From contig NZ_CP018937.1 in the NCBI RefSeq assembly GCF_002849695.1, positions 3,534,001-3,598,000 of the forward strand: DNA of 64,000 nucleotides, written 5' to 3'. Both the position numbers and the translations under genes were made by a program. The notes under the pieces are model-generated. The model was not told the DNA's origin. It was given only the letters and a program-made list of their open reading frames with translations, and did not search any database. Origin of the DNA: Bacteroides fragilis (GTDB taxonomy: Bacteria; Bacteroidota; Bacteroidia; Bacteroidales; Bacteroidaceae). Positions 1 through 8,222 of this stretch are shown one piece after another. How positions within the stretch are numbered: position 1 is the first letter of the stretch; each line of letters starts with the position of its first letter.

Positions 1-510
1 ATCCTCAGAACGAAGATAACGTCCGTGAAAATCCTGATGGGCTTCATAACAAATATCACCCGTATGGATGATAAAAGCAGTCGGATTTGTTTTCACATAC
101 TCTTTCAGATTGTCTATCCAGTCACCATACAGAGATGTCTCTGTATCTGTGATTTGTACAAACGAATATCCATTTCCTGTCCTTACCGGACTCTTGCAAA
201 TTCCCAGTTCATACTTTTTCCCGGTCCCGTCGAAAGGTAAATAATGGGAAGCAGATGCCTGAAATCCATCGGGCACGGTCAAAGTGATAAACCGGGTGTC
301 TTTATGTCCCGGAAGTATAAAGCTACCATCTTCCGCCGTTTGCACCACATGGAGCCCATCTTGCACACAGACCCCCTTTATCCCTTTCTCTCCGGCATCA
401 CGAATGCCGTTTCTGTTTGTGTCGATATAAACCCCGCCTTCTATCTGTGCGAAAGCAGAACTGCCAACTCCCAGGAATAAAGCCGCTATACCTGCAAATA
501 ACTTCAACAT
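1..510 (-). CDS. Secreted calcineurin-like metallophosphoesterase (N-terminal part, runs off the window)
   Basis: The frame reads from ATG at 510 to the window edge without a stop, giving the first 170 residues. It opens with a signal peptide (MLKLFAGIAALFLGVGSSAFA, cleaved before QIEGG). A small beta-sandwich region follows (GVYIDTNRNGIRDAGEKGI, a carboxypeptidase-regulatory-like fold common at the N-terminus of Bacteroides phosphoesterases). The metallophosphatase core then begins: FVQITDTE matches the DxH-type first metal motif in position but has Thr-Glu where His is usual, and FIIHTGDICYE matches the GD metal motif. It is the last visible gene of the sigma/FecR/SusC/SusD unit, 101 bp after SusD with a hairpin between. 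It would act in the periplasm or at the surface on a phosphoester. The substrate is unknown and the catalytic C-terminal part is outside the window. Confidence 0.8.
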   Translation of the reverse strand, partial: MLKLFAGIAALFLGVGSSAFAQIEGGVYIDTNRNGIRDAGEKGIKGVCVQDGLHVVQTAEDGSFILPGHKDTRFITLTVPDGFQASASHYLPFDGTGKKYELGICKSPVRTGNGYSFVQITDTETSLYGDWIDNLKEYVKTNPTAFIIHTGDICYEAHQDFHGRYLRSED

Positions 511-549
511 ATTTATTGTTTTACTATATTAATCAGTTTTATCTCTTAA

Positions 550-600
550 CGAAAACAGCAGGCTTCTCCCGCTACTGCCGGAGCAGCCTTTCTGTTTTCG
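550..600 (-). terminator. Intercistronic hairpin between SusD and the phosphoesterase
   Basis: Outer arms CGAAAACAG and CTGTTTTCG pair perfectly at the two ends, with AGGCT/AGCCT inside them. On the minus strand the distal arm carries a TTTT run. The hairpin lies between the SusD stop and the phosphoesterase start. It may be a terminator, or a partial one that lowers expression of the distal gene. Confidence 0.55.
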
Positions 601-611
601 ATATGATAAAC

Positions 612-2405
612 CTATTCCCAGAATGGATTCTGATAGAGGTTTTCGTTAACAGTAATATCTTTGGTAGCAACCGGATAATAATAATATTTCGGAGATACAA
701 AAGTATACTTACCATGTTGCGCTATCAGGTAGATATAGCCTTTTGTCCCTTCGGTGAGCCCAATCGTATTACCTTCCAAAGCATAAACCGTCAATTTATA
801 CTTTTGCTTGTCCTCCTCAGGTATCTTATCTACATCCGCTTTCTTTTCCACTACTGCAATGTCCGGTGTACCATCACCTGTTACATCATAATAGCCCATT
901 CCCGGAATATACGCCCCTTCCGGAGCAGCCTCAAACAACTTTCCACATCCCCAACGCATTAAATCACCATATCTGAACCCTTCGCATGCCAATTCGATTC
1001 TGCGTTCACGGCGTACTTCCAGCACAGCACCTTTTTGTGAAGACTGTACATTGGAATAACGTTCTTCCTGTACCGGATCAATATTAGCCAGCCAGTCGTC
1101 CAACGAAGCATCCGGCATACCGGCACGCTGCCTGATCAGATTGATTGTATTATTGATGTCATCTTGTGTAAGCGTACCCAATTCGGCCTTTGCCTCAGCA
1201 TATATCAGCAAAATTTCAGCGTAACGGATAATAGGTAAATCAGTATAAGATTTTCCCCAATCCATCTGATCGAATGTCAACGGACGGAATTTGATCTGTG
1301 GATATCCACCCAGATTCAGTTTAGCCCGGTGAGGCTCGGTAGTACCCACGTTCAGGACACCCGGTTTCATAAAAGTCTGCTCCAGACGAGGGTCCCGATT
1401 CTCAAAGATCTCCAGTACCGTCTTGGTCCGGTAACCTTCCACTTCATGAAAATATTTGGTTTGTCCGTCCTCAACGACTAAATAATCTTCCATCAGACTA
1501 CGGGAAAGTCCCGTATTATAGTCAAACTGAGCCTGAGCATTGTGCAGGCGTCCTAATGCCTTATCGTAATCAGCCACCAGAATCATTTCCGGGTTTTGCG
1601 TAAGATCTGCACTACAGAAAAGTGACTGATAGGCAGGCAGTCCACTCTCTTTGGAAGTCGACAGGCTGTAATGTTTTGTGTCCATAATCTTCCGGCAGGC
1701 CTCTACCGCTATTTTCAGGAACCGATCGCCATCATTCAGTTTCAACTCGGGATGATATTTACGGAATGTCCCTTCATGCAAAGCAATCCGCGCCTGTATA
1801 GCCAAAGCAGCATTCCGGTAAATACGGGTCGTACTATTGTTTGTTTTCATGTGGGTCACGGCAAAATCAAGATCGGCCATTATGGAATCTACGACCAGGG
1901 AACGAGGATCCTGTGACTTATATAGTAACTCGGTGTCCGTCGTTTGCAGGTCATGGCTATACCATGGCACATCCGAATAGTCTTTCACTTTTGAATAATA
2001 GATTAATGCACGAAACATGCGCGCCAGCCCGATGTAGTGATTAATCTCACCACGGTCGCCCTCCACACGGTCTGTCCTTGCCAACATAAAATTGACCGTA
2101 CGGATATTCGTCCAACTCCATTTACCGATGTTATCGGGTCTATATTCACCACGCATCATCTTATAAATATCAGTATCTTCCGGATACAGCATATTGTCAG
2201 AAGGCGTATCCGAGTAACTTGCACCAATATAGCCATACATGCCATTGGTATAGGTCTCCAAATCGGCGGGAGAAGAGAAAAAGACCTTCTCCGTGATACT
2301 GGTCTCAGGAAAACGATCCATGAATCCGTCATTACAACTTGTCATCAGAGCTGCGCCTGTCAGACAGCACGCAGTCAGTAATATATGTTTTATTTTTGAA
2401 CACAT
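612..2405 (-). CDS. SusD/RagB-like outer-membrane glycan-binding lipoprotein (unit 1)
   Basis: This 597-residue SusD-family lipoprotein would cap the SusC channel of the adjacent gene and bind incoming oligosaccharide at the cell surface. The signal peptide ends in the lipobox LMTSC, with the acylated Cys near residue 24. Family hallmarks follow: NDGFMDRFPETSITE after the lipid anchor, a TPR-like helical region with LARMFRALIYYSKVKDYSDVPW, and the C-terminal block YAEILLIYAEAKAELG ... IRQRAGMPDA ... RRERRIELACEGFRYGDLMRW. The C-terminus QNPFWE is typical. It starts 12 bp after the SusC stop and is almost certainly co-transcribed with it. The ligand cannot be told from sequence. Confidence 0.95.
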   Translation of the reverse strand: MCSKIKHILLTACCLTGAALMTSCNDGFMDRFPETSITEKVFFSSPADLETYTNGMYGYIGASYSDTPSDNMLYPEDTDIYKMMRGEYRPDNIGKWSWTNIRTVNFMLARTDRVEGDRGEINHYIGLARMFRALIYYSKVKDYSDVPWYSHDLQTTDTELLYKSQDPRSLVVDSIMADLDFAVTHMKTNNSTTRIYRNAALAIQARIALHEGTFRKYHPELKLNDGDRFLKIAVEACRKIMDTKHYSLSTSKESGLPAYQSLFCSADLTQNPEMILVADYDKALGRLHNAQAQFDYNTGLSRSLMEDYLVVEDGQTKYFHEVEGYRTKTVLEIFENRDPRLEQTFMKPGVLNVGTTEPHRAKLNLGGYPQIKFRPLTFDQMDWGKSYTDLPIIRYAEILLIYAEAKAELGTLTQDDINNTINLIRQRAGMPDASLDDWLANIDPVQEERYSNVQSSQKGAVLEVRRERRIELACEGFRYGDLMRWGCGKLFEAAPEGAYIPGMGYYDVTGDGTPDIAVVEKKADVDKIPEEDKQKYKLTVYALEGNTIGLTEGTKGYIYLIAQHGKYTFVSPKYYYYPVATKDITVNENLYQNPFWE

Positions 2406-2417
2406 AACTTATCTTAA

Positions 2418-5400
2418 TTAGAATGTGAGATTTAAACCAAATGAATAAGAACGCTGAAGAGGATAAACAATATTACCTAAACTTTCCGGATCTACCTTAT
2501 AATGTTTGTATAAGCCTGAAAACTCACACAGATTATCACCGGAAAAGAAAATACGCAAACGTTCAATTCCTATCTTATTCAACAGTACTTTAGGAAGAGT
2601 ATAACCTACGGTGAGGTTTTTCAAACGGACATAAGCTGCATTTTGCAGGTATCTGGTCTGAACAACTCCACACTCCCTGTCTGTATTTTCCGCCACATAA
2701 GCTTTCATACGCGGGAAATACGCGTCCGGATTTTCCTCTGTCCAATGGTCGTACATATTACCCACGGTAATATTAGTCCAGGGCTGTGCATAAATACCCC
2801 AGAAATAAAGGTCGCCTGTGCCCGGATAATAATCTTTCTTACCTACCCCCTGGGCAAACAGGCTAAGATCGAATCCATTCCACTGTGCATTGGCTGATAG
2901 ACCAAATGTATAGCGTGCACGGCTGTTACCAATGACTTTATAATCACCATGGTCTTCCAGTGTCCATGCTCCATCGGTTATTTTACCGTCTTTATTTTCA
3001 TCTTTAAATTTCAGATCACCGGGAGCCAGCGGACGGGTACCCGGATAGGAAGTACACCATGACTGGTCTGCATGATTCTTTATATCTTCCTCGGAAGTGA
3101 AAAAGCCTAAAGTCTCTACACCCCATATCTCACCAATCTCTTTTCCTACATAGTAATCACCCAACAATCCTTTCGGATTTTCGTACTTCGTAATATAGGC
3201 ACGGCTATCTGCCAGATTAAAGTTCACATCATAATAAAATGGTCTTCCGGCCAATTTGAACTGATCTTTCCAACCTACGGTCAATTCCCAGCCCTCCGTC
3301 TTCAAGTCGGCTGCATTTTGCTTGGGGACATCCGTTCCCAGAACACTTGGCAGTGTCACTCCTGCCGTCAACATATCTTTTGTTCGGCGTACATATACTT
3401 CACCCGTTATGCTTAAACGGTTATTGAAAAAATTAGCGTCTACAGCAATATTGGTGGTAGTTACCTTTTCCCAGGTCAGGTTACCGGCTACCAATCCGGG
3501 AGCTCCCACATATACCGGCTGTTGTTTCTCCAGGATCTGACTGATTTTTCCCGATCCCATCGTGGCAAGATATGCATACGCATCCACATCCTGATTTCCC
3601 AGACTACCATAAGAACCTCTCAACTTCAAGAAACTAACCACATCACTCAAAGGCTCAAAGAACTTTTCACGCGAGATGACCCAGCCCAATGATACGGAAG
3701 GATTAAATACAAAACGGTCATTCTTCGGGAAACGCGAAGTACCGTCATAACGTCCGTTAAATTCGAAGATATATTTATCGTCGTAGATATAGCCCAAACG
3801 CGCGAATGCACCTCTTAAAGCCCAAGTCGTTATGCTTTGAGACATATTCATATCTCCCGTGGCCAGGTTAATGGTGGGAAGTGAACTTGAAATCAGCTCT
3901 TTACGATTCGCTTTCACATAATCATATTTATACTCTTCCTGATTGAAACCTGCAACTGCAGTAATGGCGTGTTTCTTCGCAAATGTTTTCTGGAAAGTAC
4001 CATAAACATCAAACAAGATGTGCTTTGTATCGGAATTACTGCTCGAAGCATCCGATACGGTAGAAATAGGATTAAACGTCAGGACAGGCAATTCGGGTCC
4101 ATTGCGATAAGTGACAGGCAGGTTATACCAGTTACTTCTGGTCTTGGTATTTGCAAAAGCAAAAGTTCCTTGTACCCAAAAGACATCTTTGACTATATCC
4201 ATCTTAGTAGACAGATTGATATTTGTATTTGTTTTCCAGTCTGTAGCACGTCCGCCTTCGGCCAATGCCCCCAATGTACCTACACTGGCATCTGTCCAGG
4301 TTCCATCAGGATTCTTAACCATATCCATCGGATTTTTACGGTACATCTGTTTATAGGTGTTGGTCATGGCATTCGCATAGTCATAATCGGAAGTGGTCAG
4401 GCTCACATTACTGCTCAGACTCCACCAATCCGTCAGTTTAAACTGTAACTTGGTACGCAGGTTATACCGGTTATAAATGTCGTTTCCATATCTTAACATA
4501 CCGTTCTGACGATTGTATCCTCCCGAAAAGTAATAAGAGATACGGTCTGTTTTACCGGAAATATCAATATTATGGATCGTAGAGAAACCTACATCATTGT
4601 AAGCCTCGTCCACCCAGTTTGTACGTCCAAAATAAGTATAAGAACCATCCGGATTCAGGAAGTAGGGAGAAGTGGAAGGATCTTCGGAACATTTTTTCGC
4701 ATAGGCCAGTTGTTCCTCGTTATAAAGGTTATACCACGGATATGCCATTGTATTTCTCGTAGTTGCCACCAGATAAGGGTCTGTTATAATTTCCGGCATA
4801 CGAGTGTTGGTACGCAATACAAAATTGTTGTTATAGTTAACAGTAAGTTTTTCATTGCTGCCATTTTTAGTTGTAACCAAAATAACACCGAACGCAGCAC
4901 GCGACCCATATATAGCAGAGGATGCGGCATCTTTCAGTACAGAAATATTGGCTATATCAACAGGATTCATGCGATTCAACTGATCACTGGTGGAAACAAC
5001 CCCGTCAATGACTACCAACGGAGAACCTCCATTCAGAGAAGTAGTACCACGAATATTATAGGAAGGGGAGTCATCTGCCTCACCATCACCGACAGATACA
5101 TTAAGGTTGGCAACGGCACCTTGCAAAGCCTGCCCCATGTTCAGTACCGGACGGTCTTCGATTGTTTTAGTAGATACGGTCGCTACCGAACCCGAAAGGT
5201 TGACTTTCTTCTGGACAGCATATCCCACTACCACAACTTCGTCCAGTGCTTTACTGTTTTCCTGCATTACAATGTCCATCACTGTTTTATCGCCTACCTT
5301 CACCGTCTGGGTGATATAGCCGACATACGAATACTGAAGCGACTTGCCTACCGGAACTTTCAATGAGTATTTGCCGTCGATATTGGTTATGACACCGGTA

Positions 5401-5864
5401 GTTGTTCCCAATATCGTTACATTTACCCCGATCAAGGTTTCGCCTCTTGCGTCTGTAACGGTACCGGTTATCTCTTTCATTTTTGCAACGTGGTCATTCC
5501 GGACATTTTGTTTCTCCGCACCGGGAATCAGAATAATCTTTCTATTCTCCACTACGCATTTGCAGTCCGGCAGAATTTGGGATAAAATTACATCAATACG
5601 TTCATTATCGGCCTGAACCGTTACTTTACGGTTCATGTCAATTTCCGCATCATTGTAGAAGAAAGTGTACTCACTCTTCGATTCAATCGATTTAAGAACC
5701 TGCTTCAGGGGAACTTGTTTCACATGGAGATTAATACGTGTCTGCTGAGCATAAACTCCCTGAAAAACAAACAGGAACATAATAAAAGACATAAGTCTTG
5801 CTAAACGAATGTTTCTTTCTGTTAAGAAAAAGCTCAAAAAGCTCCTCCATTTAAATTTATTCAT
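2418..5864 (-). CDS. SusC-like TonB-dependent transporter with STN signalling domain (unit 1)
   Basis: This 1148-residue outer-membrane transporter would import oligosaccharide using TonB energy. Domains in order: signal peptide ending VYAQQ; STN (secretin/TonB N-terminal) domain at about residues 45-110 (INLHVKQVPLKQVLKSIE ... YTFFYND); carboxypeptidase-D regulatory-like domain at about 130-215 (ITGTVTDARGETLIGVNV); plug starting at DEVVVVGYAVQKK, with INGVVS-type loop VVIDGVVSTSDQLNRM; then the 22-strand barrel ending GLNLTF. The STN domain implies that ligand uptake is reported to the FecR anti-sigma encoded immediately upstream. The distance to FecR is 160 bp and contains two hairpins. 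SusD follows 12 bp downstream. Confidence 0.95.
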   Translation of the reverse strand: MNKFKWRSFLSFFLTERNIRLARLMSFIMFLFVFQGVYAQQTRINLHVKQVPLKQVLKSIESKSEYTFFYNDAEIDMNRKVTVQADNERIDVILSQILPDCKCVVENRKIILIPGAEKQNVRNDHVAKMKEITGTVTDARGETLIGVNVTILGTTTGVITNIDGKYSLKVPVGKSLQYSYVGYITQTVKVGDKTVMDIVMQENSKALDEVVVVGYAVQKKVNLSGSVATVSTKTIEDRPVLNMGQALQGAVANLNVSVGDGEADDSPSYNIRGTTSLNGGSPLVVIDGVVSTSDQLNRMNPVDIANISVLKDAASSAIYGSRAAFGVILVTTKNGSNEKLTVNYNNNFVLRTNTRMPEIITDPYLVATTRNTMAYPWYNLYNEEQLAYAKKCSEDPSTSPYFLNPDGSYTYFGRTNWVDEAYNDVGFSTIHNIDISGKTDRISYYFSGGYNRQNGMLRYGNDIYNRYNLRTKLQFKLTDWWSLSSNVSLTTSDYDYANAMTNTYKQMYRKNPMDMVKNPDGTWTDASVGTLGALAEGGRATDWKTNTNINLSTKMDIVKDVFWVQGTFAFANTKTRSNWYNLPVTYRNGPELPVLTFNPISTVSDASSSNSDTKHILFDVYGTFQKTFAKKHAITAVAGFNQEEYKYDYVKANRKELISSSLPTINLATGDMNMSQSITTWALRGAFARLGYIYDDKYIFEFNGRYDGTSRFPKNDRFVFNPSVSLGWVISREKFFEPLSDVVSFLKLRGSYGSLGNQDVDAYAYLATMGSGKISQILEKQQPVYVGAPGLVAGNLTWEKVTTTNIAVDANFFNNRLSITGEVYVRRTKDMLTAGVTLPSVLGTDVPKQNAADLKTEGWELTVGWKDQFKLAGRPFYYDVNFNLADSRAYITKYENPKGLLGDYYVGKEIGEIWGVETLGFFTSEEDIKNHADQSWCTSYPGTRPLAPGDLKFKDENKDGKITDGAWTLEDHGDYKVIGNSRARYTFGLSANAQWNGFDLSLFAQGVGKKDYYPGTGDLYFWGIYAQPWTNITVGNMYDHWTEENPDAYFPRMKAYVAENTDRECGVVQTRYLQNAAYVRLKNLTVGYTLPKVLLNKIGIERLRIFFSGDNLCEFSGLYKHYKVDPESLGNIVYPLQRSYSFGLNLTF

Positions 5865-5895
5865 ATCTTTGTAAAAGATTTAAAGTAAATAATTG

Positions 5896-5960
5896 CGTCT
5901 CCTGCAAGAGACGTGATTAAAAGAAATCTGAGATAGGTAAATGCTGCAACATTTACCTAT
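5896..5960 (-). promoter_or_regulatory. Two consecutive perfect hairpins with the same 6-nt loop, in front of SusC
   Basis: Hairpin 1 has arms CGTCTC (5896-5901) and GAGACG (5908-5913). Hairpin 2 has 11-bp perfect arms at 5933-5943 and 5950-5960. Both enclose the loop CTGCAA (TTGCAG on the transcribed strand). They lie in the 160-bp gap between FecR and SusC, so they would fall in the SusC mRNA leader or the FecR 3' end. A T-run follows hairpin 2 only on the plus strand, so a simple terminator for the minus-strand operon is not obvious. Confidence 0.6.
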
Positions 5961-6024
5961 TTTTTGTCTGGTTGTGTGTTTCTACATATTTTCATTCAAT
6001 TTTTAAGGTTAATACTTGTGTTTT

Positions 6025-7050
6025 CTATCGCTTTCGGGGAAGAATGTGTAAAACACCATTTTCCCAATTATATCTTATAGGAGCGACCAAAGTCATCGCT
6101 TTCAGAATTTCATCCAGATTCTCTCCATTCCTGACAGAGAACGACATAAATACTTTTTCAGCAAACTCTGACGGACATTCAATATCCACCCCATACCACT
6201 TATTTAAATTAATAATAATATCAGCCAACTTATCATTATCAAAAGTCAGTTCATTTTGAATCCAACTGATATAATCATCCGTATTGACCATCTGTACCTT
6301 GGTCCGCTCACTCTTCTTATCATAATTTATCAACTGCCCCGGAGTCAGTACCACCGAATGGTTCATCTTGCAACCGGCAATCTTCACACTACCTTCTACC
6401 AATACTGCCTCGACTCCGGATTTCCGCTGATAATTGTCGACAATAAAGCGTGTACCCAACACTTCCACTTTCATTTCTCCAGCTTGCACCCGGAATGGAA
6501 GTTTCTCATTTCTCCGCACTTCAAAATAGGCTTCACCGGACAAACTGACTTCACGGACTGATGCACTGAACGTTTCCGGATACTCCAACAAACTATTTGA
6601 ATTGAGCCATACAACCGTACTATCCGGTAATACAAAACGGCCTTTACTTCCATTGGCAGTCAGCAAACGGTTCATGACTTCCTTCTGCCCCGGAGCCGAA
6701 CTGCTACCCCAATAATAAGAAACAGAACCGACAGCAAACAGTATCAAAAAGACGGCTGCCACTCGCAGGAACAGACTGAAATGTTCCGGAAAAACGAATC
6801 TGCTTTTACGGGAACCGGATTCCGGTATTTGTATCCGTGACCTAAACCGGTCGAGCGCCACTTCCGTTTCAACATCATCAGTAGCCAGCGTATTGCCTAA
6901 AAGCCATAAATCACGAACTTCGGAAAACTCGTTCCGGTTCTTTTCCGATTGTTTCAGCCAGTTCAAAAGAAAAACTTTCTCTTCACAGGTAGCTGTACCA
7001 TCCAGAAAACGTATAATCACTTCGTTTATGTCTCCTATTTCATTCTTCAT
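6025..7050 (-). CDS. FecR-family anti-sigma factor (unit 1)
   Basis: FecR-type inner-membrane regulator of 341 residues, which would hold the ECF sigma factor until the SusC STN domain signals. The N-terminal cytoplasmic region (FLDGTATCEEKVFLLNWLKQSEKNR) is the anti-sigma part. One membrane segment follows (FLRVAAVFLILFAVGSVSYYW, about residues 95-115), then the periplasmic FecR domain (GRFVLPDSTVVWLNSNS ... SGEAYFEV ... VEVLGTRFIVDNY) and a C-terminal domain (LADIIINLNKWYGVDIE) expected to meet STN. I placed the start at 7050 because GAGGAG precedes that ATG, although the frame stays open to 7077. The sigma gene ends 74 bp upstream. Confidence 0.92.
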   Translation of the reverse strand: MKNEIGDINEVIIRFLDGTATCEEKVFLLNWLKQSEKNRNEFSEVRDLWLLGNTLATDDVETEVALDRFRSRIQIPESGSRKSRFVFPEHFSLFLRVAAVFLILFAVGSVSYYWGSSSAPGQKEVMNRLLTANGSKGRFVLPDSTVVWLNSNSLLEYPETFSASVREVSLSGEAYFEVRRNEKLPFRVQAGEMKVEVLGTRFIVDNYQRKSGVEAVLVEGSVKIAGCKMNHSVVLTPGQLINYDKKSERTKVQMVNTDDYISWIQNELTFDNDKLADIIINLNKWYGVDIECPSEFAEKVFMSFSVRNGENLDEILKAMTLVAPIRYNWENGVLHILPRKR

Positions 7051-7124
7051 TTTTAGCTCCTCTATTAAGTAATACAAGTGAAATTTAAAAAACCCTCCTC
7101 CAAAACATACTTTTTTTAAAAATA

Positions 7125-7697
7125 TTATTTTGAGCAGAGATAGAGTAGGAATAAAAGGCTCATTAAACCTTTATTTTTAAGATGGATACGCAACTCCAAC
7201 AGAGCACGGGTCAAATACTTTTCTACAGTCTTGGGTGACAGATCGAGCTGAACAGCAATCTCCTTTACCTTCAGGCCGTAGCTTCTGCTTAGTATAAATA
7301 CCTTCTTTACCTGTACAGGCAGTGTTTCGACAAAAGCTTCGATTTCACCCCGAAGTTCCTTCATGAATAATGAGTTCTCCTGATTATCTTCCTGAATCTG
7401 CAACGCATCGATCTGATCTGAAAAACATTCCATGGACTCTTCTTCAGTATATTTCTTACTGGTGAGAAAGTTGAGAGATTTATTATAGACGGCCTTAAAA
7501 AGATAGGCCTTTACTGCTCCATCGAATTCAATATCTGCACGCTTATTCCATAAAGCAACAAAAACATCCTGAACGATGTCTTCTGCAACATCCCAATCAT
7601 TCACAAAGCGAAACGCATACACCCGCAACACTTTATAATATTGCCGAAACAGTTGCTCTACCGACTCAAGGTTCGAATACATTGCGTTTTTCTTCAT
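7125..7697 (-). CDS. ECF-type RNA polymerase sigma factor (unit 1)
   Basis: Sigma-70 family ECF factor of 190 residues, of the Bacteroides type that works with FecR. Region 2 is visible at about residues 15-80 (LFRQYYKVLRVYAFRFVNDWDVAEDIVQDVFVALW). Region 4 is at about 125-180 (LPVQVKKVFILSRSYGLKVKEIAVQLDLSPKTVEKYLTRAL), a helix-turn-helix for the -35 element. It heads the minus-strand order sigma, FecR, SusC, SusD. A recognisable housekeeping promoter lies about 30 bp upstream, so basal expression does not need to be autocatalytic. It probably activates the SusC/SusD promoter downstream of FecR. Confidence 0.93.
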   Translation of the reverse strand: MKKNAMYSNLESVEQLFRQYYKVLRVYAFRFVNDWDVAEDIVQDVFVALWNKRADIEFDGAVKAYLFKAVYNKSLNFLTSKKYTEEESMECFSDQIDALQIQEDNQENSLFMKELRGEIEAFVETLPVQVKKVFILSRSYGLKVKEIAVQLDLSPKTVEKYLTRALLELRIHLKNKGLMSLLFLLYLCSK

Positions 7698-7727
7698 TTA
7701 AAGTATTAGTTAATAAAAAGACACTGG

Positions 7728-7759
7728 CAAAGTAACAAATAATAATAATAATCTCAAAA
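7728..7759 (-). promoter_or_regulatory. Bacteroides-type promoter of the unit 1 sigma gene
   Basis: On the minus strand TTTTG (7759-7755) is followed after exactly 19 bp by TTACTTTG (7735-7728). This fits the Bacteroides primary-sigma consensus TTTG-N19-TAnnTTTG with one mismatch in the -7 box. It lies 31 bp from the sigma start codon. Confidence 0.6.
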
Positions 7760-7915
7760 TTTTAAGAATCCGTTTCAGTACCAATTTTAACCCGCGAATG
7801 AACCTGCAAGCCGATAATTCCTTTAATGCCCAAAACAAATTACTTCATGTGATTTACTTCTATATAAAATAGTAAAGTAACGGGAATAAACTTATCCTTA
7901 ACAGCAAATCTTCTT

Positions 7916-8000
7916 CATCTTAGCAGCTAAGATGTACATCTTGGGCGCTAAGATCTATATCTTGACGGCCAAGATGCACATCTTTCGGCGCAAGATGAAG
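7916..8000 (-). repeat. Array A: exact 21-bp periodic inverted half-sites (AAGAT/ATCTT)
   Basis: ATCTT begins at 7917, 7938, 7959 and 7980. AAGAT begins at 7929, 7950, 7971 and 7992. Both series have an exact 21-bp period over four units. Each half-site can pair with its left or right neighbour. The outermost palindrome CATCTTAGCTGCTAAGATG (7916-7934) is perfect. The linkers vary (GGGCGCT, GACGGCC, TTCGGCG), so this is not a recently duplicated simple repeat. The array lies within the 525-bp gap 7698-8222, about 160 bp upstream of the sigma promoter. Apart from that promoter and the terminator at 8140-8186 I see no gene in the gap. Confidence 0.8.
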
Positions 8001-8139
8001 TAAATGATATGAATAAAAACATTTCTTTCGGGCACCGGAACCACTTTATACGGGTACTTATGGAAGTTCTCTTCTTAAGTTCGTCAGGCAACGATGCAAT
8101 TACCTAATAATTGATATACCGGGATTACGCATTACGAGA

Positions 8140-8186
8140 AACCGGGCTGTAAACAGATGTGAAGTCTATCTGTCTACAACCCGGTT
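8140..8186 (-). terminator. Terminator-like hairpin after the unit 2 SusD gene
   Basis: Two 19-nt arms (8140-8158 and 8168-8186; AACCGGG at one end, CCCGGTT at the other) pair with two mismatches around a 9-nt loop. It lies 37 bp past the SusD stop in the direction of transcription. The following T-run is short (TTTCTC), so termination strength is uncertain. Confidence 0.7.
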
Positions 8187-8222
8187 CTATTTATATCGGA
8201 TACCTATTGTACGTGTGTTTCC

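Noticed and set aside
7916..8000. CRISPR array at the 21-bp repeat
   Set aside because: Only the 5-bp half-sites are constant, units abut without 30-bp unique spacers, and there are no cas genes in the window.
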